Of a DNA stretch of 64,000 bases, positions 34,124-49,100 are shown piece by piece (the stretch's first letter is position 1; the number at the start of each line of letters is the position of its first letter). The DNA lies in the NCBI GenBank assembly GCA_018389105.1, contig JACATO010001040.1, forward strand, positions 1-64,000, written 5' to 3'. Under the pieces are notes generated by a model that worked only from the letters and a program-made list of their open reading frames with translations, made no database searches and was not told where the DNA came from. The position numbers and the translations under genes were made by a program. The stretch comes from Nautilus pompilius. Its lineage: Eukaryota > Mollusca > Cephalopoda > Nautilida > Nautilidae.

Positions 34124-37100
34124 TTAATAAAGAACTAACTACTACTAATAAAATATACATTTTAATCTTTGAAGACTGCAGCTAGTCACAAGAGCTAAAG
34201 TGTTCCTTTTTCTTTAAAATAATTTAAGTCATATTTGAATTTCTAAAATATTAATTGTTCATTTATTTGTTTATTTCAATGCTATACAAGACTGGCCAGG
34301 AATCGCCTCAATTGAAATACCCATTCATATTGGTCAGGTCAGAAATTAAACTACACTAACAATGAACAAACATTGTCTATCGTGTTCTTAGCTCCAAACT
34401 AAAGGCCAGATGATAAGAAGGCAACTCGACCAATTGTTCAAAACCTAGACACATAACTCAGGTAAGCATCTCTGGACAGAGATATCTAAAAAACGGAAAA
34501 GAAGAAAAGAAAAGTTAAAGCACCTGTATTGGTTGCACATCATTTATGTGTGTACTGATTTGCATCAGCACCTGTGGCATGAACTGAGGAACATCATAAG
34601 GAAATGCCTGGATGCATGCGCACAATCCAAGAACACCAGAATGCCTTCTACAGAGTTTCTTCAAGTCCTCTGATTGGGCACAGAATTCGTTGAATTTTGT
34701 CCGACTAAGCTTCTCAAATTTTGACTGGAAAAAAAAACAGAATGTTAGCAGTAAACAGAATCCTTGTAACAATTTAACCCAATTCCAGGTGGATACACCT
34801 GAAGGTTATCTTAACGAAGGGCAAAAAGCAAAGGAATGTAACTACAACTGTTTTATATATATAACTTCTTTAATATACTGAAATAACACTCAGGTATATT
34901 CCAGCCATACTGGATGTTTAATTAGTTAAAGACAAGTTTTTTTTTTTTTTTTTAAATTTTGAAAAGGAAAATCAAATCATGCAAGGCTAACTATCTCAGG
35001 TGTTCCACTTTTAGAACATGTAAACCTCCATGAGGTGAGCCACTGCTAAGTGAAGCTGAGATGCACAGACTGAAGATGGCATCAATGCTGGACACCTGCC
35101 CCCCCCAATTATTAATTTATCAAAACTGAAAAACTGAATAGCCTGACTAGCTTATAGTGGATATCCAAAGCCTCTGAACAAACTCAACAATTTACATTAA
35201 CATTTCTCTAAATAAATTTAACCTCTGCCAGAATTTTCATGTCATCACATCTCATGAAAAAAGTGCAATAACAACTTATAAAACTTTCAGTCTGACTAAT
35301 ACTAGGGACATTGTTCAAGCAAAACCTGTGAGCCAGATATCATTACAGTGATGCTATTCCAGATGCACTTTGTTTGAACAATGTCCCTATTAAATAATGC
35401 AAAGTAAATAGAGAACCTTGATGCCCCTTTCCCAATTTTTGTGTACATTACTCACCAATAAATCTTGGTCAATTTTCAAGAAACCACATTGGAAAAGACC
35501 ACCTAGAGTTTCTGCTGCCACTTCTCGAACCTGCAACAAATACTACATTCCTTAAAACACACAGGCACACAACAGAGACAGGAAAGAACTTCTTCAGGTT
35601 TTTGTTAATAAACCGGCACTTCCTACAATGTCTCCATTATACCATTAACTTCAAGGAAGTTTTGAAGTTAAAGTTATGATACATCAGAAACAGCTGATCG
35701 ACACCAGAGCTCTCCTGTCCAGAAGATCACAAACAGGTGCATAAGATAGTCACGCGTCATTACTTCTCTACTCTCCAATCAAGAGAGATCTAAAAAGAAC
35801 ATGAGAAATACTTAACTATTTGCCATTAGTAACTTTAACATTGAAAATAAATAGTAGCAATATATGCTAAGACTGCAGACTTCAATCCTCTGCTCGTTTA
35901 TGATTTTCTTTCAAAACTACATTAACTGCACTTTTATAATGTAACAAAGATCCTTATTTTCAGTACACCCTGTATACAGCCTAGCAACAATTAAAATATT
36001 ATACAGTGGAACCTCGTTCAAACGAACCTCAAGAGAAGCACTTTACTTCATTGGAGCCGAGTATTCATTCCATCCCGCATATCATACAACTTACTATATT
36101 GCTTATTTAATTATTATTATTCATTTAAGCGAATTATTCAACTGTATTATTATTAGTGAAATCATAAGGAAAATAGTACAAGTGGATTTATAACCTTTAT
36201 TGTAATAAAAGTGAGAACCAATCATGTCTAAGCTAGCATTACAAACAAGTTCAAATTATGCAAAAAAATCAGTAATGGTCTTCTGTTTAAGCCTCGATGT
36301 GTGGCTTTTGACCATCCAATCTTGATATTCAGATATGGTTGGATCTTTGGGTGGATTCTCACCGGCCCACAGGAAGCGCTGAAGAGACCACAGCATATCT
36401 GCTACTTGGCGGGCGGTTGGTAGAGGCAACAGCAATTTCGTCTCGATCTTGTACTGCTCGGGTGATGTCTTCAACTGAGAACGGAGCAGAGGTAAGGAGG
36501 TTGTCGTCCACCGTTGCATAGGCCTCCACTTCCTCTTGCGTGACTTGCAGCCTCTCCCGCCTCAGCAGCTCGATGAGCAGCAAGTCGTCTTCTTCATCAG
36601 CTGGAGGGGGCACAGCAGTGTCGATTTTGAAGCCACAGTAGGAGCAGGAGTTGGAGATTGTTTGTGGCTTGACTTTGTTCCAAGCATAGTTGATGCCACC
36701 AATGGCCTGGAGCACCGTCCACGTGGGTTCCTCCTCCTCCTCGCAAGCTGGCACAAGACATTGGGTCACGTAGTGTGTCCTGTAATGGTGTTTGAAGTTT
36801 GCTATGATTCCTTGATCCATAGGCTGGGTGACCGACGTAGTGTTAGGGGACAAGTACACCAACTTGATGTTCTTCAGCGGTACTTGGACGTTGTGTGCCG
36901 AACAGTTGTCAAGCACCAATGCAATCTTCTTATTTTCTCGCCAAAACCGCAGGTCCTGCTCCGTCAACCAGCGAGAGATGTCACTGGTCATCCACGCGTT
37001 GCTGTTGGCTTTCCAGTCCACTGGGAGTTTGGCTGGCTTTATCTTGTTACGGCTGAAACAGTGGGGTCTGATGTTCTTGTTTATCACCAGAGGTTTCAGT

Positions 37101-40100
37101 TTATCTGTGCCAGTCATGTTGGATCCCAGCAGAAGGTTGACCCTGTTCTTGGACTGCTTGCCTCCTCAACCGTCTTCGTCCTTATACGTGAGGGTCTTAT
37201 TCAGTTGCATCTTGTAGAAGAGTCCAGCCTCATCTACGTTGTAGATACAGTCAGGACTGTAATCGTTCAGAAGTTGGGGAAGTAGGGTGGACTTCCAAGC
37301 ATCCACAGCCTCAGGGGCTACAGACTTAGCCTCTCCCTCGATGGAGCGGAATTTAAGGCCTTTCCTAGCCTTGAAGCGGTCCAGCCGCCCATTGCTGCAC
37401 TTGAAATCAGGAATCCCCATTTCTTCTGCAAGCTGCCTGGCCTTCTCTTGGAGATGTGGTCCAGAGATAGGAACGTTACTCGCTCGTGCAGTTCTAAGCC
37501 AACATCTTAGTTATTGGACCTTTTTAGAGTTTTACATTTTGAATCAATTTTTTGTTGTTCAAATGCAACTTTGTACTCATCGCGTTTGGAGAGCCAACTT
37601 GAAAGAGTACTCAAGGGCACTCCGAACTGCTTAGCAATGTCAGTCTTGCTCTTCTTGCCCTCTTCAACCAATTGGATTGCAGTGTACTTGGTCTCCAATG
37701 AAGTTTGCTTGCGCTTAGTAGCCATCGTTAAAACAAAAACTCCGAATGACAAACAGTCTTATGCTTCACCTTAAATAGAGAAGATTTGTGGAGCCTCAGT
37801 TAAAAAGCCCGTTTGACCTGATACGACCCGGAGTGGACCGGAAACGACACCGACAAGGCAAAGCGGGTTTCACTTGATTATTAGATTAAATGTAAAAAAA
37901 AACACATTTCACATTCACAAACACATTAGAAATTAAATTACTGGAAATTATTTCTTAAAAGGAATTCTTATTTAAGCCAAATACTTTTAACAATCTTCTC
38001 TACTTTGCTAGAGGCAATGTAAAAAAAAACAAAATCTGATAGAAAAGTGGTTCGTTCCAACCAAGTACTTGATCCAAGCGAGTTTGATCCATCCCGTATA
38101 TTTTTTGTTATAAACAAATGGGAAAAAAAATAAGAGAAGAAAGCTGTCACTTCGTTGGAACCGAGATTTTGTTCCATCTGGGGTAGGTTCGAACGAGGTT
38201 CCACTGTATTGTTTTCTTGCATCTTTAGAATATAATCAAATGATACTCCTACTTCCAGACAGCTCATATGTCTGAAGCTGCTAAATGTCACTGCTATTCA
38301 TGCATCACGGGACAAACATCAAAAGCAGCTGTAACATGCTTTTATTTAAACCACCCACCTTCGAATTTATCATTTTATCATGGCAAGGCAGCCATGTTAG
38401 TTATATCCATGACTGTCCAGTTTGAAAAGGGTATTTGCAATACCTTACATCAAAGTTAGTCAACTGAAATTGTTTACAAGACAGCTGGCACCCAGCCAAC
38501 AATCAATCACTTTGGTCTATTAATACAGATGTTCAAAAAAAAAGGTAAAGTTTTGAGTTTCCAAGAATTCTTCCAGGGATTACACATCAAGGCAGCAAGA
38601 AATATTTAACCTTCCATGACACTACTGCCATGTGATACATCCGTATTATTGGTAGTATTCCTGTAAACACGTAAATATACCTTTTACTAATTGTGAAGAG
38701 TGAAATAAAAACAAACAATTGTACAAAACATAAAGGGACTAAAACCAAAGTGTTGGCATATGGATACAAATTTTTCACCCTGTACTTTTATCAAAACTTT
38801 TGGGTAGAAGAGTGAAGCAATCCACAGAAAGCATAACAGGGTTAAGTGTAGACACTAACCACTGATACATCACTCAGAGATACCTATGAACATCAGGTGG
38901 CGTGTAGGAGACAAAAATGGGGTAAATACTACCTTAACCTGACTAACCTCAAGCCTCTCATCACACAACAACTGTAGCACAATATCTTTAATCTGTTCAA
39001 TATATTTCAACTGGTGCATTAAGAAGAAGTTGCCGAACACCATCACTTGAAGAAAACTGAGCACAGCTGACCGGGCATGCCAGGACGTTAGCTTAGTCAC
39101 CTGGAAGACAGTAATAAATATAATGTAATATCAGAACTCACTTCAGACAACATTTAAAGTAACATCCACACTTTATTTATTCTAGAACTTGTAACAATTT
39201 ACTGCACATCATTAGTCTCAAGTAAATTTAAACTTTACATGTATTGGAAGCATCAGAACTTCTGTAAAAGGACAACAGACAATGTTTTTGAGTGTCATTG
39301 TTGCGCCTAAAGTGTGCTATGGCAATTGAAAACACTAAGATCAACAAGGGAGACAACCCTGGTAAAGTGAAGTGTAGTGCCCAGCAGGAAAAGCCCTACT
39401 AGAATTTTCATGGGAGAAAACCCACACAACCAGCTGGTGAAGACCAGGAAGAAACCATGTCAGGGGTGGGGGGTATGCGCAATTGAGCCAACTATGCCTG
39501 GGACTGAACTCGAGCCCTCAGCTTTGGTAGTCCAGCAGCCTCACCACTGGGTCACTGGCTGCCCATCTGTAGCATTCAAACAGATACATTATCACCCGTA
39601 CATGTCTGAAAGTATCAAAAGTTTCTTAAATGTTTTTTCTATTGACAGAGCAACATTCCTTTAGGAAGGAGAACTGATGGCCATTTTGAAAATTAAACTA
39701 AAATACCAAGAAATTAAATGCTCTCCCATCTTACAAAGTATAAACTGTTCACTAAACCTACTTCTCTGATATTGTGCATTGCATGAGGAATTGCATCTGG
39801 CTGCAACAGGGCTTGAGCTACAGATGCAAGTGCCAAGCAACAATCCATTTTCAGTTCAACATCCTGAGCTTCACTCACAAGAGTACACATCTATTTAAAA
39901 AAGAAAGATAAAAAAGCAGAGAGATAAACGATTTTGTTAACAAATCTGAGGTCTCTGATATAAATTAACCCTATCACCATCTGATGACACCTATTGATGC
40001 TCACTGGCTTCTGACTCAAAGTTATGTAGTCTTTTTCAGCTTTTAGAGCCATGTATTTTTTTTTTTTAATTGTTTATTGGGTGTTTTTTTGTTTTTCAAT

Positions 40101-43100
40101 TTCTTTATTCCTGAATCACACAAAATACCCGTTGACATTCAGAATGGTCCCCCTGTGGGCTTACTGCATCATATCCTATTTAAATCCAGCACTTAGAAAT
40201 TTCACTGCCAAATGTCTGTCTATACAACATACAAAACTTCAAAGTACAATGATTGCCTGTCATGTATAACAGATACAAAGGGAAGCACTTGTTTCATTCA
40301 TTCACTCAATTCTGATACTAAAAAATACCTTTTCTTCTATCATCAATCTGTGCTGGAACGGTTTATAATCACAACCACCCCATTCCCGTACTTTGTCTGT
40401 CTGTCTGTCTGTTTTTACTTCAGCCAACAACAAAATACAACCTGGCTGCTTGTCTACTTACAATCGGGAGGAAGGAGAAAATCTCTGCTGGAGCCGTTAT
40501 CAGCATTCTATTCATGCCGTTGGAAATCCACTTCATCACTGAAATGAAATAAGGGAAACTTGAGCTGCTGTTGAGTAAATCAGACTGAAAGAAATCCAAA
40601 AAACTCTATAATTTGCAAATGAGTTTTAATTTAAAAGAAAAGTAAATAAATAAATTTCAAAAAGGAAAAAGGAGACTAAATTATGTATGCATTTTTTAAA
40701 GTGCACGTCTGTCCAGTAATTATCGAAGTAGAAAAGGTGGTATTATGCTTAACATAAAATCAACTAGCAGGTATGGCACATTCCAGAAAGATTGGATTAA
40801 GGTACCTGCTATGTTTTTTTAAAAAAAAAATACAACTAAACTGGAGAAATGTAGAGAGAAGCTGGTCAATACTGCATCACCTGTTTTGCACAGTCTGACT
40901 AGAAACTTCCGCTCCTCACTGGACTCCACATGGTTAACATGCTCCACTTTGTAGCTTGTGTCCAATGTCACTGACTCTTCCATGTGATTGATGCCTTCAT
41001 CTACAAAATTCAAACAGTCCGTTATAATACAGTAGTACATTTCTTTCTGAAGCCAAAATCATCAACTGAGCATAGTACATTTATATTTAAAAATTTTCAA
41101 CCTTACATCATATATATATATATAATAAGGAAATATATTAAGAGCAGATTTCACCACTTTTGTTATGTCCGCAAAACTTACAATTCTCTTGTTTTTTCTT
41201 CAGCCAACAGAAAATAAAGAGCAGTCAACAAATGACATTTTATCCAAGAGATATTTTGCACTTTCAATATTTGTCAGTGATAAAGCAAACATCCGTTTCA
41301 TTTATTTTCCAATTTAGTTGAAATTTGTGTGTAATCAAAACACTGCATTCTCTATGAGAAGACTGTGCCTAACATACTTTCTCCTGTTCTTTTATGAAAT
41401 CTGAAAAATAGCTAGTTTATCATTTTGGGAATTATGGTAATAAAGTACAGAAATTCTTATTAATTATTCTGCTTAATAATAAATGTTTCTTTTAGTTTCA
41501 TCATGTGATACTGTTTTTGCTTTGATTGAAGTAAAGATAGCAGCAATAGCAGCCCGATGCGAGAATGACCTCCCGGGTCCTTGGGGCCTCTGGTGTCGGG
41601 TGGACCGGGCTGCTTGTCGGCTCGACGAACGTCTCTCAATCACGAGGACTCCTCTACAGAGAACAGGCCACTTGTCTTTACAGGATGCAATGCCATTGAC
41701 AGAGCCTTGTTCAGAAGTCCAACTCGCTCAACAACAACAACAGCAATAGCAAGATATTCTTTCACCAGAAAAAAAAAAAAAAAGATTCTCAATACATAAA
41801 TTGATATTTTCTCTTATCTGATCACATTCAAAAGACTGACAACACTATCTGTTATATTTCTGAGGGTTGTAGTGAAAGTAAAGAGGTTTAATTAACTGCT
41901 AGGTGGACATAGCAGCAGTTATTCAAGTGTGTATGAGCAGTGTTTGCACTTCAATGGTGGAAACAGCAAGATTGAAGCCAAGCTGCATGCAGGAGGATGG
42001 ATGTTGTTACCCAACAACAGAACACATGCTCTATTTCTTTCTGGCATTTCTTTGAGGTTTTCTATTTTGAAAGAATGCATTCACTGATTTGTCAAAATGG
42101 TTGTTTTTCTGTAATTAGTTAGGGTCCAAACCATAGTATGTTTATGAGGCTTGGTCTTCCAATCCCTAAATACAGGTGTCAGTTATGAGCAAACTTCTAT
42201 GAACATATCAATAAAAAATAGACAGACAGGTAAAGGAAGAAAACATCTGAAAATTCCTAAATGTCTGATTAAAAGTTCAGTGTTTTATTGGTTTTCAAAA
42301 AAAAAAAGACCCTGACACTAGATTTACTATTTTAAAATGTTACAAATGTTACAAAGAACGCCAATTCCAAATTGATGCAGGAATACACAAAGTAGCGTGG
42401 GCATTTCTTGGTGGGCTCTTTGAAGTGCTGCTTTGTAGTTTAATGACACCAACCAATGTAAGACTGAAAAGAACCAATCACCCACCCAGTGTTCAATAAA
42501 GATGCTAGATCTGCTTGTATGGAGTCTGTTTAATAGCAGGACTGGAAGCACTTGAGGCGCAGCCATTTCTAGAGTTGTACACTGAACTCACCATGCAAAC
42601 TTGCAGCCTCTTCTGGCGAAATGTCTTTGAGTGGTTCGAGCTGAGACACAATTGAGGCGATGAACGCCGGACGCTGTGGGGAGTCTGTTCTGCACCCAGG
42701 GTGGACTGCATAGTCAAACAGGAAAATGATGCCCAACAAGCTAGAAAACAATGCAACAGAAGTTTGATATACAGTATGCTACACCAGATTTTTTCATTCT
42801 TAAAACCAAAGTCAATCAACTGACCAGGACCCCGCCAGATCACTAAGAACAGCCGTACGAGCAACTTTTGAGGGAATAACCAAAACCTCATAAAGGTTCT
42901 ACATAGTTTAGTCTACAATGAGATTAAAAGGTTTCCATGGTTTATAAGGAGCATTTAAAAAAAAAAAAAGGATTTGGTTTTATCTCCCTGGGATTTCAGT
43001 GGGGAAGCACTCAAGCAAAAAGTCCGAAATGTGTTACCCGCTTCCATGTTTCAGCAATGATTACACCATTTCTCAAATGGCTGCTGCTGCTGAAGCAAAC

Positions 43101-46100
43101 AGCGAGCAGATTGGTGCATTTTTAATTGTTTTTAAGCTGTCTGACTATAATTAAAGCATTTTTTTAAAATTTCAAAGGAAATAAATCTTTATGAAACACC
43201 CAGGTAAGGAAATGTCTATCTATTTGATTGCTTAAGGTGGTTCACACTAACACTTAACATCCATAACCACTAATTTACTGTCTGTTTATAATTATATAAC
43301 TTAAAAATACAGTACAGTAATCACACCAGTAATAACTTATGCAATTTATAATTATAATTCCATAGTAATGGCAATTGTGGATAAACAGAAATATTTGTTC
43401 TTTAAATATAAAATTATGCTTAAGTTTTAACTAGTATGCATTTATGAACACCAGTAATTTAGCTTTAGATAATCCAGAAGGATCTATTATAAAAACCCTT
43501 TATTCTGAAAGCCTCAAATATCTAAAATCAAACTGAGCAGACCTGATATTTTCCATTCTTTGTGCACATCTTTTAGATGATTAAATCTAGAAACATTCCA
43601 GAAAATCCCCGCTGAACTTTACGTGATGTTTTAGCATTCTTATTATTATTATTAAATAAGGATCCTATGCCTAAACAGCATGGGCAGGATTCTCAATTCA
43701 TAACAACAGAGGGAGTCTGGGGACTACTCGCTCTTAAAAAAAGAAGATGAAGAAAACAGGAGTCCCATATAATCGTTCCATGTCATGTAAATGCACTGTA
43801 CTGAATGTTTGTACTTCTGTCTGTTGCAGATGTTGTTCCATTGCATCACAACACCGCATGAATTTGACACAGCCACGACTGTCAGTGTCACGTTTTTCTC
43901 AGCCACGGAAACAATCATAACCCTGGAATTCTTTCTTTTTTTTACCGCTGGTCAAATGAAAGATCGCGCTTGCTCCGTGGTATTCTTTGTTTTACAGAAA
44001 AATGACTAAAATTCCAGATGTATATCATTGAATACTGTGTTGCTGCTGAACTGATGTCCGACAATATGACATTGTTATTGCATTCCTACATAATTTTAAT
44101 ATACAATTTGCCGTTTACAATAGTAAGACTCAAATGAAACGATCTTACAATCAAATTCTCCTTTTTGGTTTTGTGTTTCCCATTAACAGCGCATCAAAAC
44201 ATCTCCACACAGTCTTATAAATACTAAGGAGAAATTTTTAGAAATTGGGATTTCCTATTTATTGCCTTTAAAGTCAATACAAACGTTACTAAAATTAGAG
44301 CCTATTGCGCAACATACATGCAATCTAAAGTAGTGAGAATTTCCATTGTATAATTAGTCCATGATCAAGGCAGGGTTGCCAACTGGTATATTTATATACC
44401 AAAAATCAAAAATTTTGTATATTTTCAGTGTGTTTGGTATATTTGAAAAAAAAAACTGGTATATTTTTGGTATATTTTAACTTAGGTTTCAATTTATAAT
44501 ATTTACATCCTTTTGCACATTGGTGTTTTTTCTTGATCTGCACCATGGCTGATAAAGCAGAACCTGGACCTTCATCAACTCCAGAGTCAGACTCTAAAGC
44601 AAGACCAGTTAATACACCACAATCAACTCCTGGGACACGTAAAGCAAAAAACCATATTTGGGCTTAGAAAAGGCATTTCTGATGATTCACAAATAACTGG
44701 CTCATGACTCCCAACATGTAGACAAGTACTACGCTGTATGATGTACCATCTTCAAAAGGGTGCATCGAAGGACCAAACAAAGTGGGAGTGTGCAAAAATT
44801 GTGCTTCTCAAAGTTGTGCCATTCTATGGGAAAACCAATATTCCCATGATCACAGAGCGCAAGGCATGTGAAAAAATAATAAGGCTTGTAGATGATAACA
44901 ACGAACTCAGAAGCATACCTGTTAATCATCGTTCTTCACCAGCTACCCTCTCTAAATTTGAACAAGTTGAGACTAAACTTGGTCAAACTTTTCAGCTGTG
45001 GCCAGCTAATGCAGAGAAACTGATAAAAAATCCTAAAGACTTGCAGTTTCTGCAATCAGTGAAGACAGTCCGTACTGCTACATTTGGACCCAGTGATGAG
45101 ATGATGGCTCAAAGAATTCAGCAAAGTGAAGAATGAGCTAAAGCAGAATTAAGGAGACATGAGAAAAATGAAGAGATATCAAAGGCATCTACTACTTTCC
45201 AGAGCTTTAGTGAAACTGAAACTGATACAGACACAAGTGATATTGATGCATGTGCTACTGCATCTGCTTCTTTACCCAGCAGTTCTTCAGCATCTGCATC
45301 TGTCACTCCAGAAAACCGTTATGGAACTGGCTTTGGAAAGCCAAAATTTCCTTCAGACATCTCAGAATCCACAACACTTGCTGACTTAGTATCGAGGGAC
45401 TCATGGCTCACAATGAGCATTCTTGAGATAAATCATGAGTTCCTAGCACAGCCTGTTGAAGCATGGCCAGAGTCTGCTGCCTATCAAGCCTCCCCTAGCT
45501 CATGTTGATGTACTTAATGTCATCAATGACTGTGTTGAGCGGGGAGTGAAGTTAAGTTCTGATTTTCTCTCTGCATCAAAGTGAGAATCACTACCAAAAT
45601 GTTCTTCAAGTTGTGGAAGAAGACAGACGGTCTCTCTTCCAAATCTGCAAAAATGCAAGGCAAAGACTGACAGCTAAATAAACAATCTGAACATTGTAAA
45701 TAAGCAGACCAGAACTTTTCCACATGGATTATTTATGTATATCTACAGATCTGACAACATTGATGTTGTCTTTATGTACAGTGTACCGTACATGTAAGTT
45801 GACGTAATGTTAATGTAATATAGATGAAAATTGCATAGAAATGTTGGTAAAGTGGTAAAAAATCATGTAAGTTGGGCTAAAATATTGCCATTTTTTGTTT
45901 ATTTACTTCCTTTTATTGATATCATAAGTGTTATTTTAAAAAAAGATGCCTATATCTGGCAAGTAGCTATGAAAAATTTAAATATTTAAAAATTGGGTGT
46001 CTGAACCTGCCAAATTCGGCAGCTTTGCAGCTCAAATTTTCAAATGTCGGGTGGCCCACATAAACAATGTGAATTTTGCTGAAGTTATTTTTTTTACATA

Positions 46101-49100
46101 ATGGGAAAAAAAATAATCTAGGGACAAGTCAAACACTTTTAAAAATCATGGGTCATTTGATGCACCCAACTGAACATGTATTAATCAAGCTAGGAAGAAC
46201 AACATCATGGCAGAACATTTCAGCTAAACTTCAATGGTTCATTGACACAATTTTTTTTTTTTTTAAATTAAGGCAAATCGAGGAAAGATTATCCAACTAG
46301 CAAGACACCAAATACAGCCCCCCCCTCTCTCTCTCTCTCACACTGACAGGTTACTTTGGTTACCCTCATCACTCTGAAACCAGATGCACTGCTGATCTTA
46401 CCTGCCAATTCGGTCCCTAACATTCTTGTAGGGATGCGCCATATGCTGTTTGAGGTACTGAAGCAGACGATGCAGCAGCTCAGAGACACGCCATTCCTGC
46501 TGGATGAGAGCATTCTGAAGAACGTACAGACGACTGAAACAGAACAGGGTTTTATTCAAGATAATAATAATAATACAGTAATAATTAGAGAGGTTTATGA
46601 ATCTCTAATGGAAATTTCCACAAGATGAGGATGTAATCCTTAAAACAAGCCCAATATGCATGAAGTGGAGATTGTACAGAGATGCAGTTTATAGACAGAT
46701 CTTAATGGCTTGATAAAGGTGTGACCCGCTTGCACTTTCATCTGTATGCGATATGCATGTAAGTGTAAATATTTTGAAAGTGAAGGTCATCACGTAGATA
46801 TAGCACCAGAATTCTAATCTAGTGATAAGTTACGCTTGGATGCACTCAAAGTAGTCTCACACCAGTGTCTAACACAAATAGTGTTGAGCACTAATCATCA
46901 CATTCTCCATACAAAAGGACTTACCTTGAATCACCAAATGAACCACCTTCCCTGTTCAGGGGATTGTCCATCAACATTTCAAGCAGCCAGTGGAGTTTCC
47001 TGGGATCTCTGCTTTCCTGTAAAAAATAAACAAACACATAAGACCTTTTTTCCCCCCTTCATCACAAATCATGCGATTACAGCACATGGCCCGATCCTTT
47101 GCTAACTGCCATGAACATGAACGATGAAGTGAGCGTCAGTGCGTGTAAAATCCTAGTCTATGCCATCATGTTAGATGTATTAATTTTTTCAAGTTACTGT
47201 TTAATACTTAAACATTAAACAGATAACAAACACAAAAAATTAGAATTTTTAATGGGCCAAATTTCAATTAAAGTTCATTTCTGTGAGCAATACTTCTATA
47301 AGAAAAACAAACGGAAGTTTCGTTTAGAGAGTGCACGTGGCTAGGGAACAACAAATGCATCGGGCCAGGGACCCGTGGCAAAGCTGTTACTTAATCTATA
47401 ACTTTTCAACAGCTGGCTCTGGTGGGCAGGCAAACTGCCAGCCATGTTGCCAAGAAGCGTACTCACCGAGAGAGTCGTGAAGCAGGATGCCCAGTCATCA
47501 ACAGTTTCCACAACGATGTTGTTCAGACCGGACCTCAGCACAGCTGCCATCCAATCCCACAGCCTCACAACCTGAAAGTTAAGAACCCACACATCAAGAC
47601 GTCTCAAGCAGCAAACCAACAACAACAACAACAACAGAAATAACGATAATTCCTGTCCAATTCACGTAAGATTAGTCACTGCCAGCCACACTCCACCGCA
47701 CAAACACAATACCTTCTCATAGGGCCAGTGCTTCGATCCTCGGATAATTCCAGTAACCAGTTCCAGCGAACAGCGGTGGTAGCTCTCGCGCTTCTCATGA
47801 CTCATCTCACTCAGCAACTTCTCAATGTGTGGTTTGAACACTTCAAGAAAAGTGTCTCCAAAATTCCGGAACAAACCCTAAAATGTATTTTGAAAGTTTA
47901 ATGTTAAAATTCTACAGTAAAACAGGCATACGAAATAATTTGGTGGCTGAGAGACACAAATTTAAATAAAAGAAAGGCGAGTTATCTTTCTGTTTTCCTT
48001 TTATAACCATATTAGACTCGTAGTAGGGTCGCTACTATATTCCAGTAGAAAGATCCACTACTAAGGTTTTCACAATGCAACAGCAGCCATATTAGATTAT
48101 AAAGCTTTTCAATGTTAAAACAAAAAAAAAATCATCATAACAATATCAAAAATTTACCAATCTCCATCCTTTTGTTTGTTTATCAAAAGCAGCAGAAATG
48201 ACTGAACTCCTGATTGGTTTGAAGCAAAACATTCTTTTACCATGCTCATCTTTCTGTTTTTTTTTTTTTAAATTTTTTTGATTTCTCAAGAGTATTTTCT
48301 GCAAATTAGTCCACATTGGTAACTAACACAGCCCTTCCCATGACCCTAAAACCTCAAGCTGAGATCTGTAAATTCTGTTAATTTTTCCCAATCTATGTGC
48401 GGACTCATCTCCTACTACAAGATCCCAGCAGTGCCATAGGTGTAGACACACATGCACGCACACCTTAAGATGAGGAATGCTGGTTGCCATACATTAAACA
48501 CATCTTTAAAACATCCAACTTCAAGTACCACTGTCTTTCCAGAAAAATAGTTTCTTATAAAACCTCTGCAATATGAAGATAATAAAATGCCAGTCTTCCA
48601 GTTTTCTGTAAGCCACGTTCAAATCTCGTTTTCCTTTAAAACCCAGTGAATGCCCATTGCCAGCTCCTTTGTTATGTAAAACATTTTACTGAAAAGACTT
48701 GTTTTCCCTTAACAGCGTTAAGAGGATCCCCGCATTAAAACAAATGTGTAATAACAACATTCTCTTGTTCTGCCATCTAATCAGATGGTAGGGAGTCTAT
48801 GGAGCTAAAGCCTAGCTAGTCTTGTTCTCAAACCCTGGCTCCATTCTGTGTATCGCCAGAGTTAACATTCATGATTCTCATTTGCTTTTTAACTTAAATT
48901 CTTCTTGCGCTTCTATTCTGTTAGCATAAAAACCAACAAATTACCTTAAAAAATGCCACATGCTTCTGCTTAAACTTGTCCTTGCCTTTCTGATCCTCCA
49001 GTGCCAAGAAATAGACTAGTTTTTCCACATACGTTGTGGAGTTGAAGGCATCATAGATGCTCTGTTCTGACTGGCTAAGCTCAGCCCGCTCCCGATCCAG

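Noticed and set aside
36536-37285. 249-residue plus-strand ORF
   Set aside because: Antisense shadow of the Tigger transposase reading frame.
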